From the NCBI RefSeq assembly GCF_030382115.1, contig NZ_JAUDRJ010000003.1:41022-82724 (forward strand): a DNA stretch of 41,703 nucleotides. Reading direction: 5' to 3'. The translations under genes were made by a program, and so were the position numbers. The notes beneath the pieces are model-generated. The model worked only from the letters and a program-made list of their open reading frames with translations. It did no database searches and had not been told where the DNA came from. Shown here piece after piece: positions 16,589 through 25,223 of the stretch. Each line of letters starts with the position of its first letter. The stretch's first letter is position 1. Origin of the DNA: Nostoc sp. GT001 (GTDB lineage Bacteria; Cyanobacteriota; Cyanobacteriia; Cyanobacteriales; Nostocaceae).

Positions 16589-19500
16589 TCAGAGAATATC
16601 GCGTTTTGCCAGAAATTGGTACATCTGCCAACGTGCATCTACTTCAGCTTGGGCTTGTTCTAACAAGTGCTTGGCAACGTCGGGTTTACTCTTGGTGAGC
16701 ATCTTGAAGCGATTTTCTTGATACATCGAATGTTCTACAGATTGCGTAGGCGATCGCATATCCAATTGCAATGGATTTTTACCCTGGTTAAGCAACTCTG
16801 GATTATGCCGATACAGTAACCAACGACCTGATTCTACCAGAGTTTTCTGATGATTCATCCCGGTAGTCATGTTTATGCCGTGGGCGATGCAATGGCTGTA
16901 AGCAATAATCACTGATGGGCCATCATAAGCCTCTGCTTCTAAAAATGCTTTGAGAGTATGTTCATCTCTAGCGCCAAGGGCTACACTCGCTACGTAGACA
17001 TTTCCGTAGGTCATGGCAATCATCCCTAAGTCTTTCTTCGGTGCTGGCTTACCACTAGCAGCATATTTTGCAACTGCGGCTCGTGGTGTAGCTTTGGAAG
17101 ATTGACCGCCTGTATTAGAATACACTTCTGTATCCATTACCAAGATGTTGACATTCCGACCACTAGCAATTACATGATCGATGCCGCCAAAATCGATATC
17201 ATAAGCCCAACCGTCACCGCCAACAATCCAGACGCTTTTTCTCACCAAGTAATTAGCGAGAGATTTGAGATTTTGGATTTGAGATTTGAGACTGGGGTCG
17301 AGAGTTACAATTTCATCTAACCTCTGCTGCAACAGTGCTATCCTTTCGCGCTGTTCCCAAATGTCAGCCTCAGATTTTTGTTCAGCTTTCAGGATTGACT
17401 GGGCAAGGTTTTCATCGATTTCACTTCCCAATCGTTGCAACAATTCCGCCGCAAACTCAGCTTGTTTGTCGAGGGAAAGGCGGAAGCCAAAACCAAATTC
17501 GGCATTATCTTCAAATAGATTATTAGACCACGCGGGGCCGCGTCCTTCGGCGTTGGTTGTCCAAGGTGTTGTGGGGAGGTTTCCACCATAAATTGAGGAG
17601 CAACCTGTTGCATTGGCAATGACGGCGCGATCGCCAAACAATTGTGTTAATAATTTTAGATAAGGTGTTTCACCACAACCTGCACAAGCACCGGAGAATT
17701 CAAACAAAGGTTCTTGCAGTTGTTGTTGGCGAATCTGATTTAATTTTAGCGATCGCCTGTCAGGATTAGGTAAACTCAAAAAGAAATTCCAGTTTTTCCG
17801 TTCTTGCTTTTGTAAAGGCAACTGCTGTGCCATATTAATTGCTTTCAGTGATGGCTCAGATTTATTTTTAGCAGGGCAAATGTTTACACAAATAGTGCAT
17901 CCCGTGCAATCTTCTGGGGCAACTTGAATGGTAAATTTTTGATTGGCAAAGTCTTTATCTTTTGCACCAGTTGACTTGAAAGTTGGTGGTGCATTAACTA
18001 ACTCATCGGCTTGATAAGCCTTAGCACGGATGGCACTGTGGGGACAAACCATGACGCACTTACCGCATTGTATGCATACATCCGGTTCCCACACAGGTAT
18101 CTCTTCAGCAACGTTACGTTTTTCCCACTTAGCAGTACCTACGGGAAAGGTGCCATCAACTGGTAGTCTGCTAACAGGTAAGTCATCACCTTCCCACACC
18201 ATGATTTTGCCCAGAACTTCTCGCACAAATTCGGGAGCGGAGTCCAGCAATTTTGGATTTTGGACTTCGGCTTCGCTCAGTCGAACGATTTTAGATTTTA
18301 GATTATTGATTGTCTGTGGTACATCTACTTTATGCAAGTTGTCTAAGGTGTTGTCTACAGCTTGCAAGTTCATGCGGACAACTTCTGCACCTTTTTTACC
18401 GTAGGTTTTTTCAATCGCTTGTTTGATTTTAGCGATCGCTTCTTCTTGCGGCAAGACACCCGCTAAGGCAAAGAAGCATACTTGCATAATGGTGTTAATT
18501 CTGCCACCCATGCCACTTTCACGGGCAACCTGACTAGCATTTATCACATATAACTTCAAATGCTTGTCGATAATTTGCTGCTGCACCTTCAACGGCAGAT
18601 GTTCCCAGACGGTATCTGCATTGTATGGACTGTTAAGCAGCAAAGTCGCTCCAGGAATCGCAGCCTTTAAAATATCTATGCGTTCCAGAAATCCCCAGTG
18701 ATGACAACCAATAAAGTTGGCTTGGTCAATTAAATAGGTAGAGCGAATTGGCTTTTTACCGAAGCGGAGGTGAGAAACGGTTATTGAGCCAGATTTTTTG
18801 GAGTCAAAGACAAAGTAGCCTTGGGCGTAATTGTCGGTTTCTTCACCAATGATCTTGATGGAGTTTTTGTTAGCGCCAACAGTGCCATCAGCACCCAACC
18901 CATAGAACATTGCCCTGACAACATTATCCGATTCTGTAGAGAAATTAAGGTCAAAGCTGAGAGAAGTATAAGTAACGTCGTCATTAATCCCGATAGTAAA
19001 ATGCTTCTTCGGCTGGCTTTGCGCGAGATTATCAAAGATGCCCTTCACCATCGCCGGGGTAAATTCTTTAGAAGAAAGACCATAACGACCACCAATAATT
19101 TTAGGGTATGAGAAAGTATTTTCTCCGCCTGCCCTCTTATCTCCCCACGCTTCATGGATAGCAGCCACAACATCCAAATACAAAGGCTCACCAGCGCTAC
19201 CAGCTTCTTTGGTGCGGTCGAGAACTGCGATCGCTTTTACACTAGTTGGTAATACTGCAACAAACTTTTGGACATCAAAGGGGCGGTAAAGTCGCACTTT
19301 GACTACACCAAGTTTTTCACCACGGGCGTTAAGGTAATCTACTGTTTCATGGACGGTTTCACAGCCTGAACCCATCAGAACAATAACGCGATCGGCATCC
19401 TTAGCACCGTAATATTCATAGATTTTATAATCCCTTCCCGTGCGTTCTCCAAATTCATTCATGATGCGCTGGACAATTTCTGGACAAGCGTTGTAGTAAG

Positions 19501-20200
19501 GGTTAGCGCCTTCACGCCCTTGGAAGTAAACATCGGGGTTTTGGGCAGTCCCGCGCAATACTGGACGATCTGGGGTGAGGGCACGGCTGCGGTGGGCGAG
19601 TATTAAGTTATCGTGGATTAGCGATCGCAAATCATCATCTGACAGCAATTTGACTTTCTGCACTTCATGTGATGTGCGGAAGCCATCAAAGAAATGCATA
19701 AACGAGACTCGCGTCTCTAAAGTAGCAGCATGAGCAATGAGAGCAAAATCTTGACTTTCCTGCACGGAAGCGGAACACAGCAGGGCAAAACCAGTTGCAC
19801 GAGCTGCCATCACATCGCTATGATCACCAAAAATTGATAACGCATGAGTAGCCAAAGAACGGGCGGCAACGTGAACCACAGCGCTAGTCAACTCACCAGC
19901 AATTTTGTAGAAGTTGGGTATCATCAACAATAATCCCTGAGATGCCGTGAAGGTGGTACTCAAGGAACCTGTTTGCAATGCTCCATGTACAGCACCAGCC
20001 GCTCCCCCTTCGCTCTGCATCTGCACGACGCTGGGAATAGTACCCCAGAGGTTAGGACGACCTTCTGCTGACCAAGCATCAGCCCATTCACCCATTGCTG
20101 AAGAGGGGGTGATGGGATAAATGGCAATCACTTCATTTAATTTGTAAGCAACACGGGCAACAGCCTCATTCCCGTCGATGGTTGCAAAGGTTTTGTTCAT
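16589..20200 (-). CDS. nifJ: Pyruvate:ferredoxin (flavodoxin) oxidoreductase
   Basis: Oxidises pyruvate with CoA to acetyl-CoA and CO2, reducing ferredoxin or flavodoxin. In Nostoc-type cyanobacteria it can feed electrons to nitrogenase, notably under iron limitation. The single 1203-residue chain has the full order. It starts with the TPP pyrimidine domain (KTFATIDGNEAVARVAYKLN, AIYPITPSSAMGEWAD). Two 4Fe-4S motifs follow (CIQCGKCVMVCP about residue 707; CTGCTICVNICPAK about 762). The C-terminal TPP domain has CAGCGETPYL (about 837), ATGCSSIYGG and GDGWAYDIDFGG. I chose ATG 20200 because homologues begin there; an upstream in-frame ATG at 20233 adds 11 unlikely residues. Two linkers are built from short repeats (17262-17296 and 18251-18314). 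Confidence 0.97.
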   Translation of the reverse strand: MNKTFATIDGNEAVARVAYKLNEVIAIYPITPSSAMGEWADAWSAEGRPNLWGTIPSVVQMQSEGGAAGAVHGALQTGSLSTTFTASQGLLLMIPNFYKIAGELTSAVVHVAARSLATHALSIFGDHSDVMAARATGFALLCSASVQESQDFALIAHAATLETRVSFMHFFDGFRTSHEVQKVKLLSDDDLRSLIHDNLILAHRSRALTPDRPVLRGTAQNPDVYFQGREGANPYYNACPEIVQRIMNEFGERTGRDYKIYEYYGAKDADRVIVLMGSGCETVHETVDYLNARGEKLGVVKVRLYRPFDVQKFVAVLPTSVKAIAVLDRTKEAGSAGEPLYLDVVAAIHEAWGDKRAGGENTFSYPKIIGGRYGLSSKEFTPAMVKGIFDNLAQSQPKKHFTIGINDDVTYTSLSFDLNFSTESDNVVRAMFYGLGADGTVGANKNSIKIIGEETDNYAQGYFVFDSKKSGSITVSHLRFGKKPIRSTYLIDQANFIGCHHWGFLERIDILKAAIPGATLLLNSPYNADTVWEHLPLKVQQQIIDKHLKLYVINASQVARESGMGGRINTIMQVCFFALAGVLPQEEAIAKIKQAIEKTYGKKGAEVVRMNLQAVDNTLDNLHKVDVPQTINNLKSKIVRLSEAEVQNPKLLDSAPEFVREVLGKIMVWEGDDLPVSRLPVDGTFPVGTAKWEKRNVAEEIPVWEPDVCIQCGKCVMVCPHSAIRAKAYQADELVNAPPTFKSTGAKDKDFANQKFTIQVAPEDCTGCTICVNICPAKNKSEPSLKAINMAQQLPLQKQERKNWNFFLSLPNPDRRSLKLNQIRQQQLQEPLFEFSGACAGCGETPYLKLLTQLFGDRAVIANATGCSSIYGGNLPTTPWTTNAEGRGPAWSNNLFEDNAEFGFGFRLSLDKQAEFAAELLQRLGSEIDENLAQSILKAEQKSEADIWEQRERIALLQQRLDEIVTLDPSLKSQIQNLKSLANYLVRKSVWIVGGDGWAYDIDFGGIDHVIASGRNVNILVMDTEVYSNTGGQSSKATPRAAVAKYAASGKPAPKKDLGMIAMTYGNVYVASVALGARDEHTLKAFLEAEAYDGPSVIIAYSHCIAHGINMTTGMNHQKTLVESGRWLLYRHNPELLNQGKNPLQLDMRSPTQSVEHSMYQENRFKMLTKSKPDVAKHLLEQAQAEVDARWQMYQFLAKRDIL
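17262..17296. repeat. Heptamer tandem repeat inside nifJ
   Basis: Consecutive 7-base units GATTTGA, GATTTTG, GATTTGA, GATTTGA and GACTGGG are read within the coding sequence. They encode the SLKSQIQNLKS-like linker at about residues 968-979, just before ANYLVRKSVWIVGGDGWAYD. They resemble the heptameric short tandem repeats of heterocystous cyanobacteria, which are usually intergenic. Confidence 0.75.
18251..18314. repeat. Composite heptamer/palindrome repeat inside nifJ
   Basis: TTTTGGA occurs twice (18251-18264), then an interspersed-type unit CTTCGGCTTCGCTCAGTCG (from 18265). Heptamers GATTTTA, GATTTTA, GATTATT and GATTGTC follow (18287-18314). The reading frame is kept throughout. It encodes about residues 629-650, a variable linker (LKSKIVRLSEAEVQNPKLL) ahead of the conserved PEFVREVLGKI block. 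Confidence 0.75.
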
Positions 20201-20376
20201 AATATGATTTTTGTCCCCGCCTCTAAGCTGCATTATCAGAACATGTGGATATAAGAATCAGAAATAGCCAGTACTGGAAAGTAAGTATATTATCTGCATT
20301 AAAAATTTCACGGTAGGATTTACTCCGTGTTTAAAGGATATGTTGATACTTTTAGGCTCTTAAATTAACTTTCAAT

Positions 20377-20426
20377 CAATACTGCATCTATTAATATCTC
20401 ATCCGCAATACTGCATCTATTAATAT
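20377..20426. repeat. Pair of 21-bp direct repeats upstream of nifJ
   Basis: Bases 20377-20397 and 20406-20426 are identical (CAATACTGCATC...TTAATAT), with an 8-base spacer and a 29-base period. They lie about 180-225 bases upstream of the nifJ start and about 90 bases beyond the nucleotidyltransferase gene's stop. They could be a binding-site pair in the nifJ promoter or a simple local duplication. The rest of 20201-20516 holds no gene. Confidence 0.7.
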
Positions 20427-20516
20427 GTATTAATAATGTACTCAATGACCAAAGTCTTTGTTTTAAAAGACTTTTAGATAATATATTCTTTTTTGTGGGG
20501 TACAGGGACGGGAATA

Positions 20517-21386
20517 TTACATTGTTAATCGCCGATTTCCATACCATTGACTCAAATCATCCTCAATCGCCTCAATAATCGCGATCGCCTCAGTTATTGA
20601 TTTTGCATCGGCAGCTAAAAGTGCAAACGCTCGCTCAACCCGTTGTTGATAGTCCTGCGGGCAAATAGCAAACCTATTAGCAAGTGCGAGTGCCCCTTTT
20701 TCATTCAACAGGTAATCTTCATTGAGCGCGAATAAAACTTGATTCATACACGCGACACTGCGGAAACAACAACCTGCTGCGTAAACAACATCATTGCGTG
20801 CAATCGCCTTTTTTGCGACCAACAGCGAGAAACTTATTTCCCAGGCGAAAGTATCAATAGTTGCCTGTTTCAGCCCAACTGGATACGGTTTTGTTTTGAG
20901 CTTCAAAGCTTCTAAAACACCATTAGGGTCATAAAGTGCGTGACAAAAAGCAATTTCTCCCATATAAATCGAAGATACAAAACCATGAGGATGTCCTGGT
21001 TGATAATCAATAGTAATGCGTCCGTTATGGCAATCATCAATCACACGATTTACCTTCACCAAATCGCGATAGAGAAAATCTACACCTACACCTTGAACCT
21101 TTAGCCAACCACCACCATTAATCCACTTTCCCCATTCCCCGATCGCAGTAATCAAATTTACACGATGGTCATCATCAAGCTCACAAGCAAGGCGATTTAG
21201 AGCAATTAAATCGGGCGGATTTTCTGGATTATAATATATTCCCAAATCCACATCTGACTTTAGGGTATGGTAGCCCCGTGCCCGTGAACCACCTAATGAG
21301 ACGGCTGTAATTCCCTCAATTGACCGCAAACTTGAAACAATATGGTTAATGAATTGAGGCAATTCTTTATTCATAGATTTTTGCAA
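20517..21386 (-). CDS. Nucleotidyltransferase-fold protein (DUF4037/aminoglycoside-type)
   Basis: This 289-residue protein has the polymerase-beta-like nucleotidyltransferase signature near its N-terminus. AVSLGGSRARGYHTLKSDVD carries the GS motif and the DxD pair (SDVDLG, about residues 27-50). The remainder is helical, with EISFSLLVAKKAIARNDVVY. Related proteins transfer nucleotidyl groups to small molecules or macromolecules; substrate and function here are unknown. It starts only 14 bases after the devA-like stop on the same strand, so it is probably the last gene of the TetR-devBCA operon, though it need not work with the exporter. A start at the internal Met5 is also possible. Confidence 0.85.
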   Translation of the reverse strand: MQKSMNKELPQFINHIVSSLRSIEGITAVSLGGSRARGYHTLKSDVDLGIYYNPENPPDLIALNRLACELDDDHRVNLITAIGEWGKWINGGGWLKVQGVGVDFLYRDLVKVNRVIDDCHNGRITIDYQPGHPHGFVSSIYMGEIAFCHALYDPNGVLEALKLKTKPYPVGLKQATIDTFAWEISFSLLVAKKAIARNDVVYAAGCCFRSVACMNQVLFALNEDYLLNEKGALALANRFAICPQDYQQRVERAFALLAADAKSITEAIAIIEAIEDDLSQWYGNRRLTM

Positions 21387-21400
21387 ATTACAAATTAGTA

Positions 21401-22153
21401 TTACTTGCTTGTTGTGATAGAATCTACACCATCTGTCTTCAACTGACCATCTTCCATATAAATGATGCGATCGGCAATATCAAGGATGCGGTTATCGTGG
21501 GTAACTAGCAAAATCGTACATCCTTGTTCTTTAGCTAGCTTCTGCATTATTTCTACGACATCACGCCCAGATTTTTTGTCGAGTGCAGCAGTGGGTTCAT
21601 CTGCTAAAACAATCTTAGGATGACTAACTAAAGCACGAGCGATCGCAACCCGTTGCTTTTGCCCTCCAGATAGTTTCTCTGGGTAATAATCTATACGATC
21701 TCCTAAACCGACAGTTTCCAAAATAGCGATCGCTTTGGCATCAATATCCTGATTCAGAAAATCGTCATGCAACTCTAAGGACATCCGCACATTTTCTCTT
21801 GCTGTTAAAAAAGTCATCAAGTTATGAGCCTGGAAAATATAGCCAATTTGGCGGCGAAGTTTAGTTAATTGCAGCTTTTTAGCGCCACGAATTTCCTCTC
21901 CTAAAATTTTGAGACTACCTTCTTGAGCAGAACGCAATCCACCCATTAAGGTTAACAAGGTGGTTTTCCCCGATCCAGAGGGGCCAGTCATAATAACGAT
22001 TTCCCCAGCCTTAATCTCCAAATTAATATCAAATAAGACTTGTTTTAGAAGCGCACCTTCACCAAAGTAGTGGTTGAGGTTACTAATAGAAATTACAGAT
22101 TCTAAAACAGAAAGTGTTGAGTTGGAATTTTCTGGTAAAGATTTTTGCAACAT
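21401..22153 (-). CDS. devA: DevA-family ABC transporter ATP-binding protein
   Basis: This is the ATPase of a DevBCA-type exporter. It has Walker A GPSGSGKTT, the signature LSGGQKQRVAIARAL, Walker B IVLADEPTAALD and the H-loop LLVTHD. The sequence VISISNLNHYFG...LKQVLFDINLEIKAGE is typical of DevA rather than generic LolD. DevBCA systems export glycolipids or other envelope material in heterocyst-forming cyanobacteria together with a TolC-like outer membrane protein. I prefer ATG 22153 because homologues have short N-termini; an upstream ATG at 22210 would start 5 bases after devC. Which DevBCA paralogue this is cannot be told from the window. Confidence 0.92.
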   Translation of the reverse strand: MLQKSLPENSNSTLSVLESVISISNLNHYFGEGALLKQVLFDINLEIKAGEIVIMTGPSGSGKTTLLTLMGGLRSAQEGSLKILGEEIRGAKKLQLTKLRRQIGYIFQAHNLMTFLTARENVRMSLELHDDFLNQDIDAKAIAILETVGLGDRIDYYPEKLSGGQKQRVAIARALVSHPKIVLADEPTAALDKKSGRDVVEIMQKLAKEQGCTILLVTHDNRILDIADRIIYMEDGQLKTDGVDSITTSK

Positions 22154-22215
22154 TATGATTTTATAAAGTATTGGGTATAGAGAAATAATTCTTGTAGAGA
22201 CACGATTCATCGCAT

Positions 22216-23382
22216 CTAAAAAACATCGGCAGGATCAGCAGATCGTAACTTCCGCATTGCGATCGCCCCAGAAACACTACACATAATCACGGTTAAAATC
22301 CAAACCTGGATCGCCCGTTCTATTTTCATAAAAATAGGAAGCATCGTCGCAGCGTAGGTAACTTGATACAACCCAAAAGAAAGGAAGAATCCAGGCAGAA
22401 AACCTAAGATAGCCAATAACAATGCTTCTTGAATTAGAACTCCTAAAAGATAGTTATCGGTGTATCCCATTGCTTTGAGGGTGGCATATTCTGGCAAGTG
22501 GTCAGAAACATCCGAGTAAAGGATTTGGTAGACAATCACGATGCCAACAATAAACCCAACTCCTGTACCTAAACCGAAGATAAAACCAATGCCAGTACCG
22601 GCTTCCCAGTAAGTTCTCTCGACTTTGGCAAACTCTTCTGGAGTGAGGACTCTGACATCTTTAGGTAGTCCATTGACAAGTTGCGATCGCACTTTTTCTG
22701 TATCGGCATCAGATTTAAGCGTAATCAATCCAACTTCGATGCGATCGGGTTTACGTTCTGGGAATAGCTGGAGAAAAGTAGAGTCACTGGTGATCACATT
22801 CCCATCGGCAGCAAAGGAAGCACCATCAGTAAACAAGCCCTTAACAAAGACGGCTTTACTATTCAGTTCCGTGTCAAATTTGCCTGTTTTCTTAAAGATA
22901 TCGCCAACTGCCCCGTATTCTGGACGACCTGCCTGGTCAAATATAACTTGATACAACTGTTTAAGGTGATCTTGATTTTGCTTAATTTCGGACGATTTGA
23001 ATGGTGATTGTGCCGGATCGACACCCCAAACTAAAATGGCGCGTTCAAGACGTGTTTCAGGATTTCGCCACTGTCCGGTACTGATGTAGACAGAATTAAC
23101 TGACTGAACACCTTCATAAGCTAATGTTTGATAAAGTCGCTCTCTAGAAAAGTTTTTTACAGAAAACAAAGTTTGAAATTGGGGACTAATTAAAACCAAA
23201 TCTGCCTGTAAATTGCGATGAGGTTTCACAGCAGCATCAAAAAGTGCACTTTCAAATCCCAACTGGATAAACATCAGCATATCCGCAAAGGTAATACCTG
23301 CGACTGCAACAGCCAGACGGGTTTTTTCTTTCATTAACTGCCGCCATGCTAGCGGTGTTTTGCGAAATAGTTTAGAAAACAT
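22216..23382 (-). CDS. devC: DevC-family ABC transporter permease
   Basis: This 388-residue inner membrane permease starts LFRKTPLAWRQLMKEKTRLA, diagnostic of DevC, followed by a first transmembrane segment (about 26-48). A periplasmic domain (about 50-260) follows. Three more membrane segments lie in the C-terminal FtsX/MacB-like region: GIGFIFGLGTGVGFIVGIVI, LLLAILGFLPGFFLSFGLY and WILTVIMCSVSGAIAM. The motif LPEYATLKAMGY matches the coupling helix of this class. It lies 14 bases after the DUF2834 gene and precedes devA, so the three are almost certainly co-transcribed. Confidence 0.94.
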   Translation of the reverse strand: MFSKLFRKTPLAWRQLMKEKTRLAVAVAGITFADMLMFIQLGFESALFDAAVKPHRNLQADLVLISPQFQTLFSVKNFSRERLYQTLAYEGVQSVNSVYISTGQWRNPETRLERAILVWGVDPAQSPFKSSEIKQNQDHLKQLYQVIFDQAGRPEYGAVGDIFKKTGKFDTELNSKAVFVKGLFTDGASFAADGNVITSDSTFLQLFPERKPDRIEVGLITLKSDADTEKVRSQLVNGLPKDVRVLTPEEFAKVERTYWEAGTGIGFIFGLGTGVGFIVGIVIVYQILYSDVSDHLPEYATLKAMGYTDNYLLGVLIQEALLLAILGFLPGFFLSFGLYQVTYAATMLPIFMKIERAIQVWILTVIMCSVSGAIAMRKLRSADPADVF

Positions 23383-23396
23383 ATTTAAAAAACCCT

Positions 23397-23732
23397 TTAA
23401 TAACCCAGTGTTTCAGCTTGCTGTTCAAGCTGGCGCTCTCGCATGAAAAGAAATAAGGGAAGACCTAAAGAAACACCAACTAAAAGATTGCAGACAACGT
23501 AAACCCAGAGATTTTGCATTTTCAGACGTGTTCCTTCCCAAAATATGAATGTCCACAAAACTAGGGATGAAACAATAAGATCCATGCCAAAAAAACCAGA
23601 AATTTTGTTGGCAAAGAGTTGTTCAAAAAACAGCTTTATATCAAGACCATGCTCTAAGATGAATGGAACAAACTGGGAGTAAGGTAGAACAAAGCCAAGT
23701 ATACAAAGCAGAAGATATATGACTTTAACCAT
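23397..23732 (-). CDS. DUF2834 family small membrane protein
   Basis: This protein of about 111 residues has three hydrophobic segments: VIYLLLCILGFVLPYSQFVP at the start, MDLIVSSLVLWTFIFWEG in the middle and WVYVVCNLLVGVSLGLPLFL towards the end. It matches DUF2834, a small membrane family of unknown function. It sits between devB and devC, where the three-gene exporter is normally contiguous. I chose the Met at 23732, which directly precedes the first membrane segment; a start at 23777 would begin 2 bases after devB. It could be an accessory subunit of this exporter, which is inference from position. Confidence 0.82.
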   Translation of the reverse strand: MVKVIYLLLCILGFVLPYSQFVPFILEHGLDIKLFFEQLFANKISGFFGMDLIVSSLVLWTFIFWEGTRLKMQNLWVYVVCNLLVGVSLGLPLFLFMRERQLEQQAETLGY

Positions 23733-23779
23733 GATTAAATTCACTTGATAAAGATGCTGGAATACACAAGACAACAACT

Positions 23780-25069
23780 CTATATTTCAATCGCTGTCTG
23801 TATCTGTAAGTTAGTGAAACCTGCAACTCGTTTGCTGTCTTCAGGATTAAGGCGAATTTTTACCTCAACTACTCGGCTATCGAGGTTCTCCCCTGGCTGG
23901 TTGCTGAAAACGTTTTGTCTATTCACCTGCAAACCAATTTGGGCAACGGTTCCTCGCAGTTCACCGATAAATGCCTGACTGCTAATTACTGCCTGTTGTC
24001 CTAGTTTCACTTTACCGATGTCGGTTTGATAAACTTCTGCTACTGCCATCATCTGGTTTGTTTGCGCTAAGTCTGCAATGCCAGAATCACTAATTTTTTC
24101 TCCGACTCGCGTATGAATTTTGATGATTTGTCCCGCCATCGGTGCTTTGATGTAAGCAGCCGCCAACTCGGTTTGGGCATGTTTGAGTGTGGCGATCGCA
24201 TTTTCAACTTCTGTCTTGGCTGCGGCGACATCTACAGGTCGGACTTCTGCAATACTGGTCAGCGTAGCTTTGGCTTCACTGACTTGCTTGCTACCAGTGG
24301 CGTTAGTGCGAGCGAGTGCTGCTTTGGCTTCGGCAAGTTGTTTGCTAGCAGTGGTGTTAATCCGGTTGAGAACTGCTTTGGCTTCGTCTACTTGCTGTTT
24401 GGCAGTTTCTACAGTCAAACCTTTGCTATCGTACAAAGAATTAGAAACTGCGCCTTGAGAATAGAGCTGCTGATAACGTTGATATTCGGCTTCGGCATTT
24501 TTGAGTTCTGCCTCTAGCTTCTTAATGGTTGCCTCTTGCGCTATTCTGTCGCCTTCCCACTGTGCCTCTATGCGGAATATGGCTTCCTGTTGCGCTGTTT
24601 TGTCTCCTTGAGATTGGGCCTGGAGACGTTCAACGCTTGCCTGCTGGGCCTGAATTTCTCCTGCTTTTGCTCCTGCTTGCACTTGAGCGAGTTTAGCTTG
24701 AGCAACTCTGACTTGTTGTTGGGCTTGTAGTACAGCAGTTTGCAAGCGATCGCGGGCGTCTAAAATTGCTACCACCTGTCCGGCTTTAACACGATCGCCT
24801 TCTTTGACTAGAATTTTGGCAATGCGATCGCCATCCAATGCTAAGGGCGCAAACAAGCTAATTACCTCTGCTTCCGGTTCTAGCCGTCCTAATGCAGCTA
24901 CTTTTTGAATGTTGGGTGTGGTTTCAACTGGCTCAGATTTCTTAGCTTGACCAACTAATCCAAACTGAGAAATTCCATAAACAACAATTCCACCTGTAAT
25001 AGCAGTAGCTGCAATTACTAATGTAATTAACCCTTTTTTAGAAGTTTTTTCTGACAGCTTTTGAACCAT
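23780..25069 (-). CDS. devB: DevB-family membrane fusion (HlyD-like) protein
   Basis: This 429-residue periplasmic adaptor has an N-terminal membrane anchor (about 13-35, LITLVIAATAITGGIVVYGI). A lipoyl/barrel-sandwich half (ALGRLEPEAEVISLFAPL, ILVKEGDRVKAGQVVAILDA) follows. Next comes a long coiled-coil hairpin (about 110-290) with near-repeats such as SKQLAEAKAALARTNATG and SKQVSEAKATLT. The second lipoyl half and beta-barrel close the protein (AYIKAPMAGQIIKIHTRVGE). It links DevA/DevC to a TolC-type outer membrane channel. It is first of the exporter genes, 154 bases downstream of tetR, so it may have its own promoter or share that of tetR. Confidence 0.94.
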   Translation of the reverse strand: MVQKLSEKTSKKGLITLVIAATAITGGIVVYGISQFGLVGQAKKSEPVETTPNIQKVAALGRLEPEAEVISLFAPLALDGDRIAKILVKEGDRVKAGQVVAILDARDRLQTAVLQAQQQVRVAQAKLAQVQAGAKAGEIQAQQASVERLQAQSQGDKTAQQEAIFRIEAQWEGDRIAQEATIKKLEAELKNAEAEYQRYQQLYSQGAVSNSLYDSKGLTVETAKQQVDEAKAVLNRINTTASKQLAEAKAALARTNATGSKQVSEAKATLTSIAEVRPVDVAAAKTEVENAIATLKHAQTELAAAYIKAPMAGQIIKIHTRVGEKISDSGIADLAQTNQMMAVAEVYQTDIGKVKLGQQAVISSQAFIGELRGTVAQIGLQVNRQNVFSNQPGENLDSRVVEVKIRLNPEDSKRVAGFTNLQIQTAIEI

Positions 25070-25223
25070 GTATTTTACTCTCCTAAAAATTTATTTTATC
25101 TATATTAAATAAGTTAGCTTTTTCAAAAATAATCCAGGCTAATTTATTATACATATAGCAGGTTACAACAAGCATGAAATATATACCCTAACTCTAAAAA
25201 CGTTATACAGTCTCCGTTTCAAT

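Noticed and set aside
20201..20233. Upstream ATG as the nifJ start
   Set aside because: The extra 11 residues (MQLRGGDKNHI) do not match the family, while homologues begin at the next Met followed by NKTFATIDGNEA.
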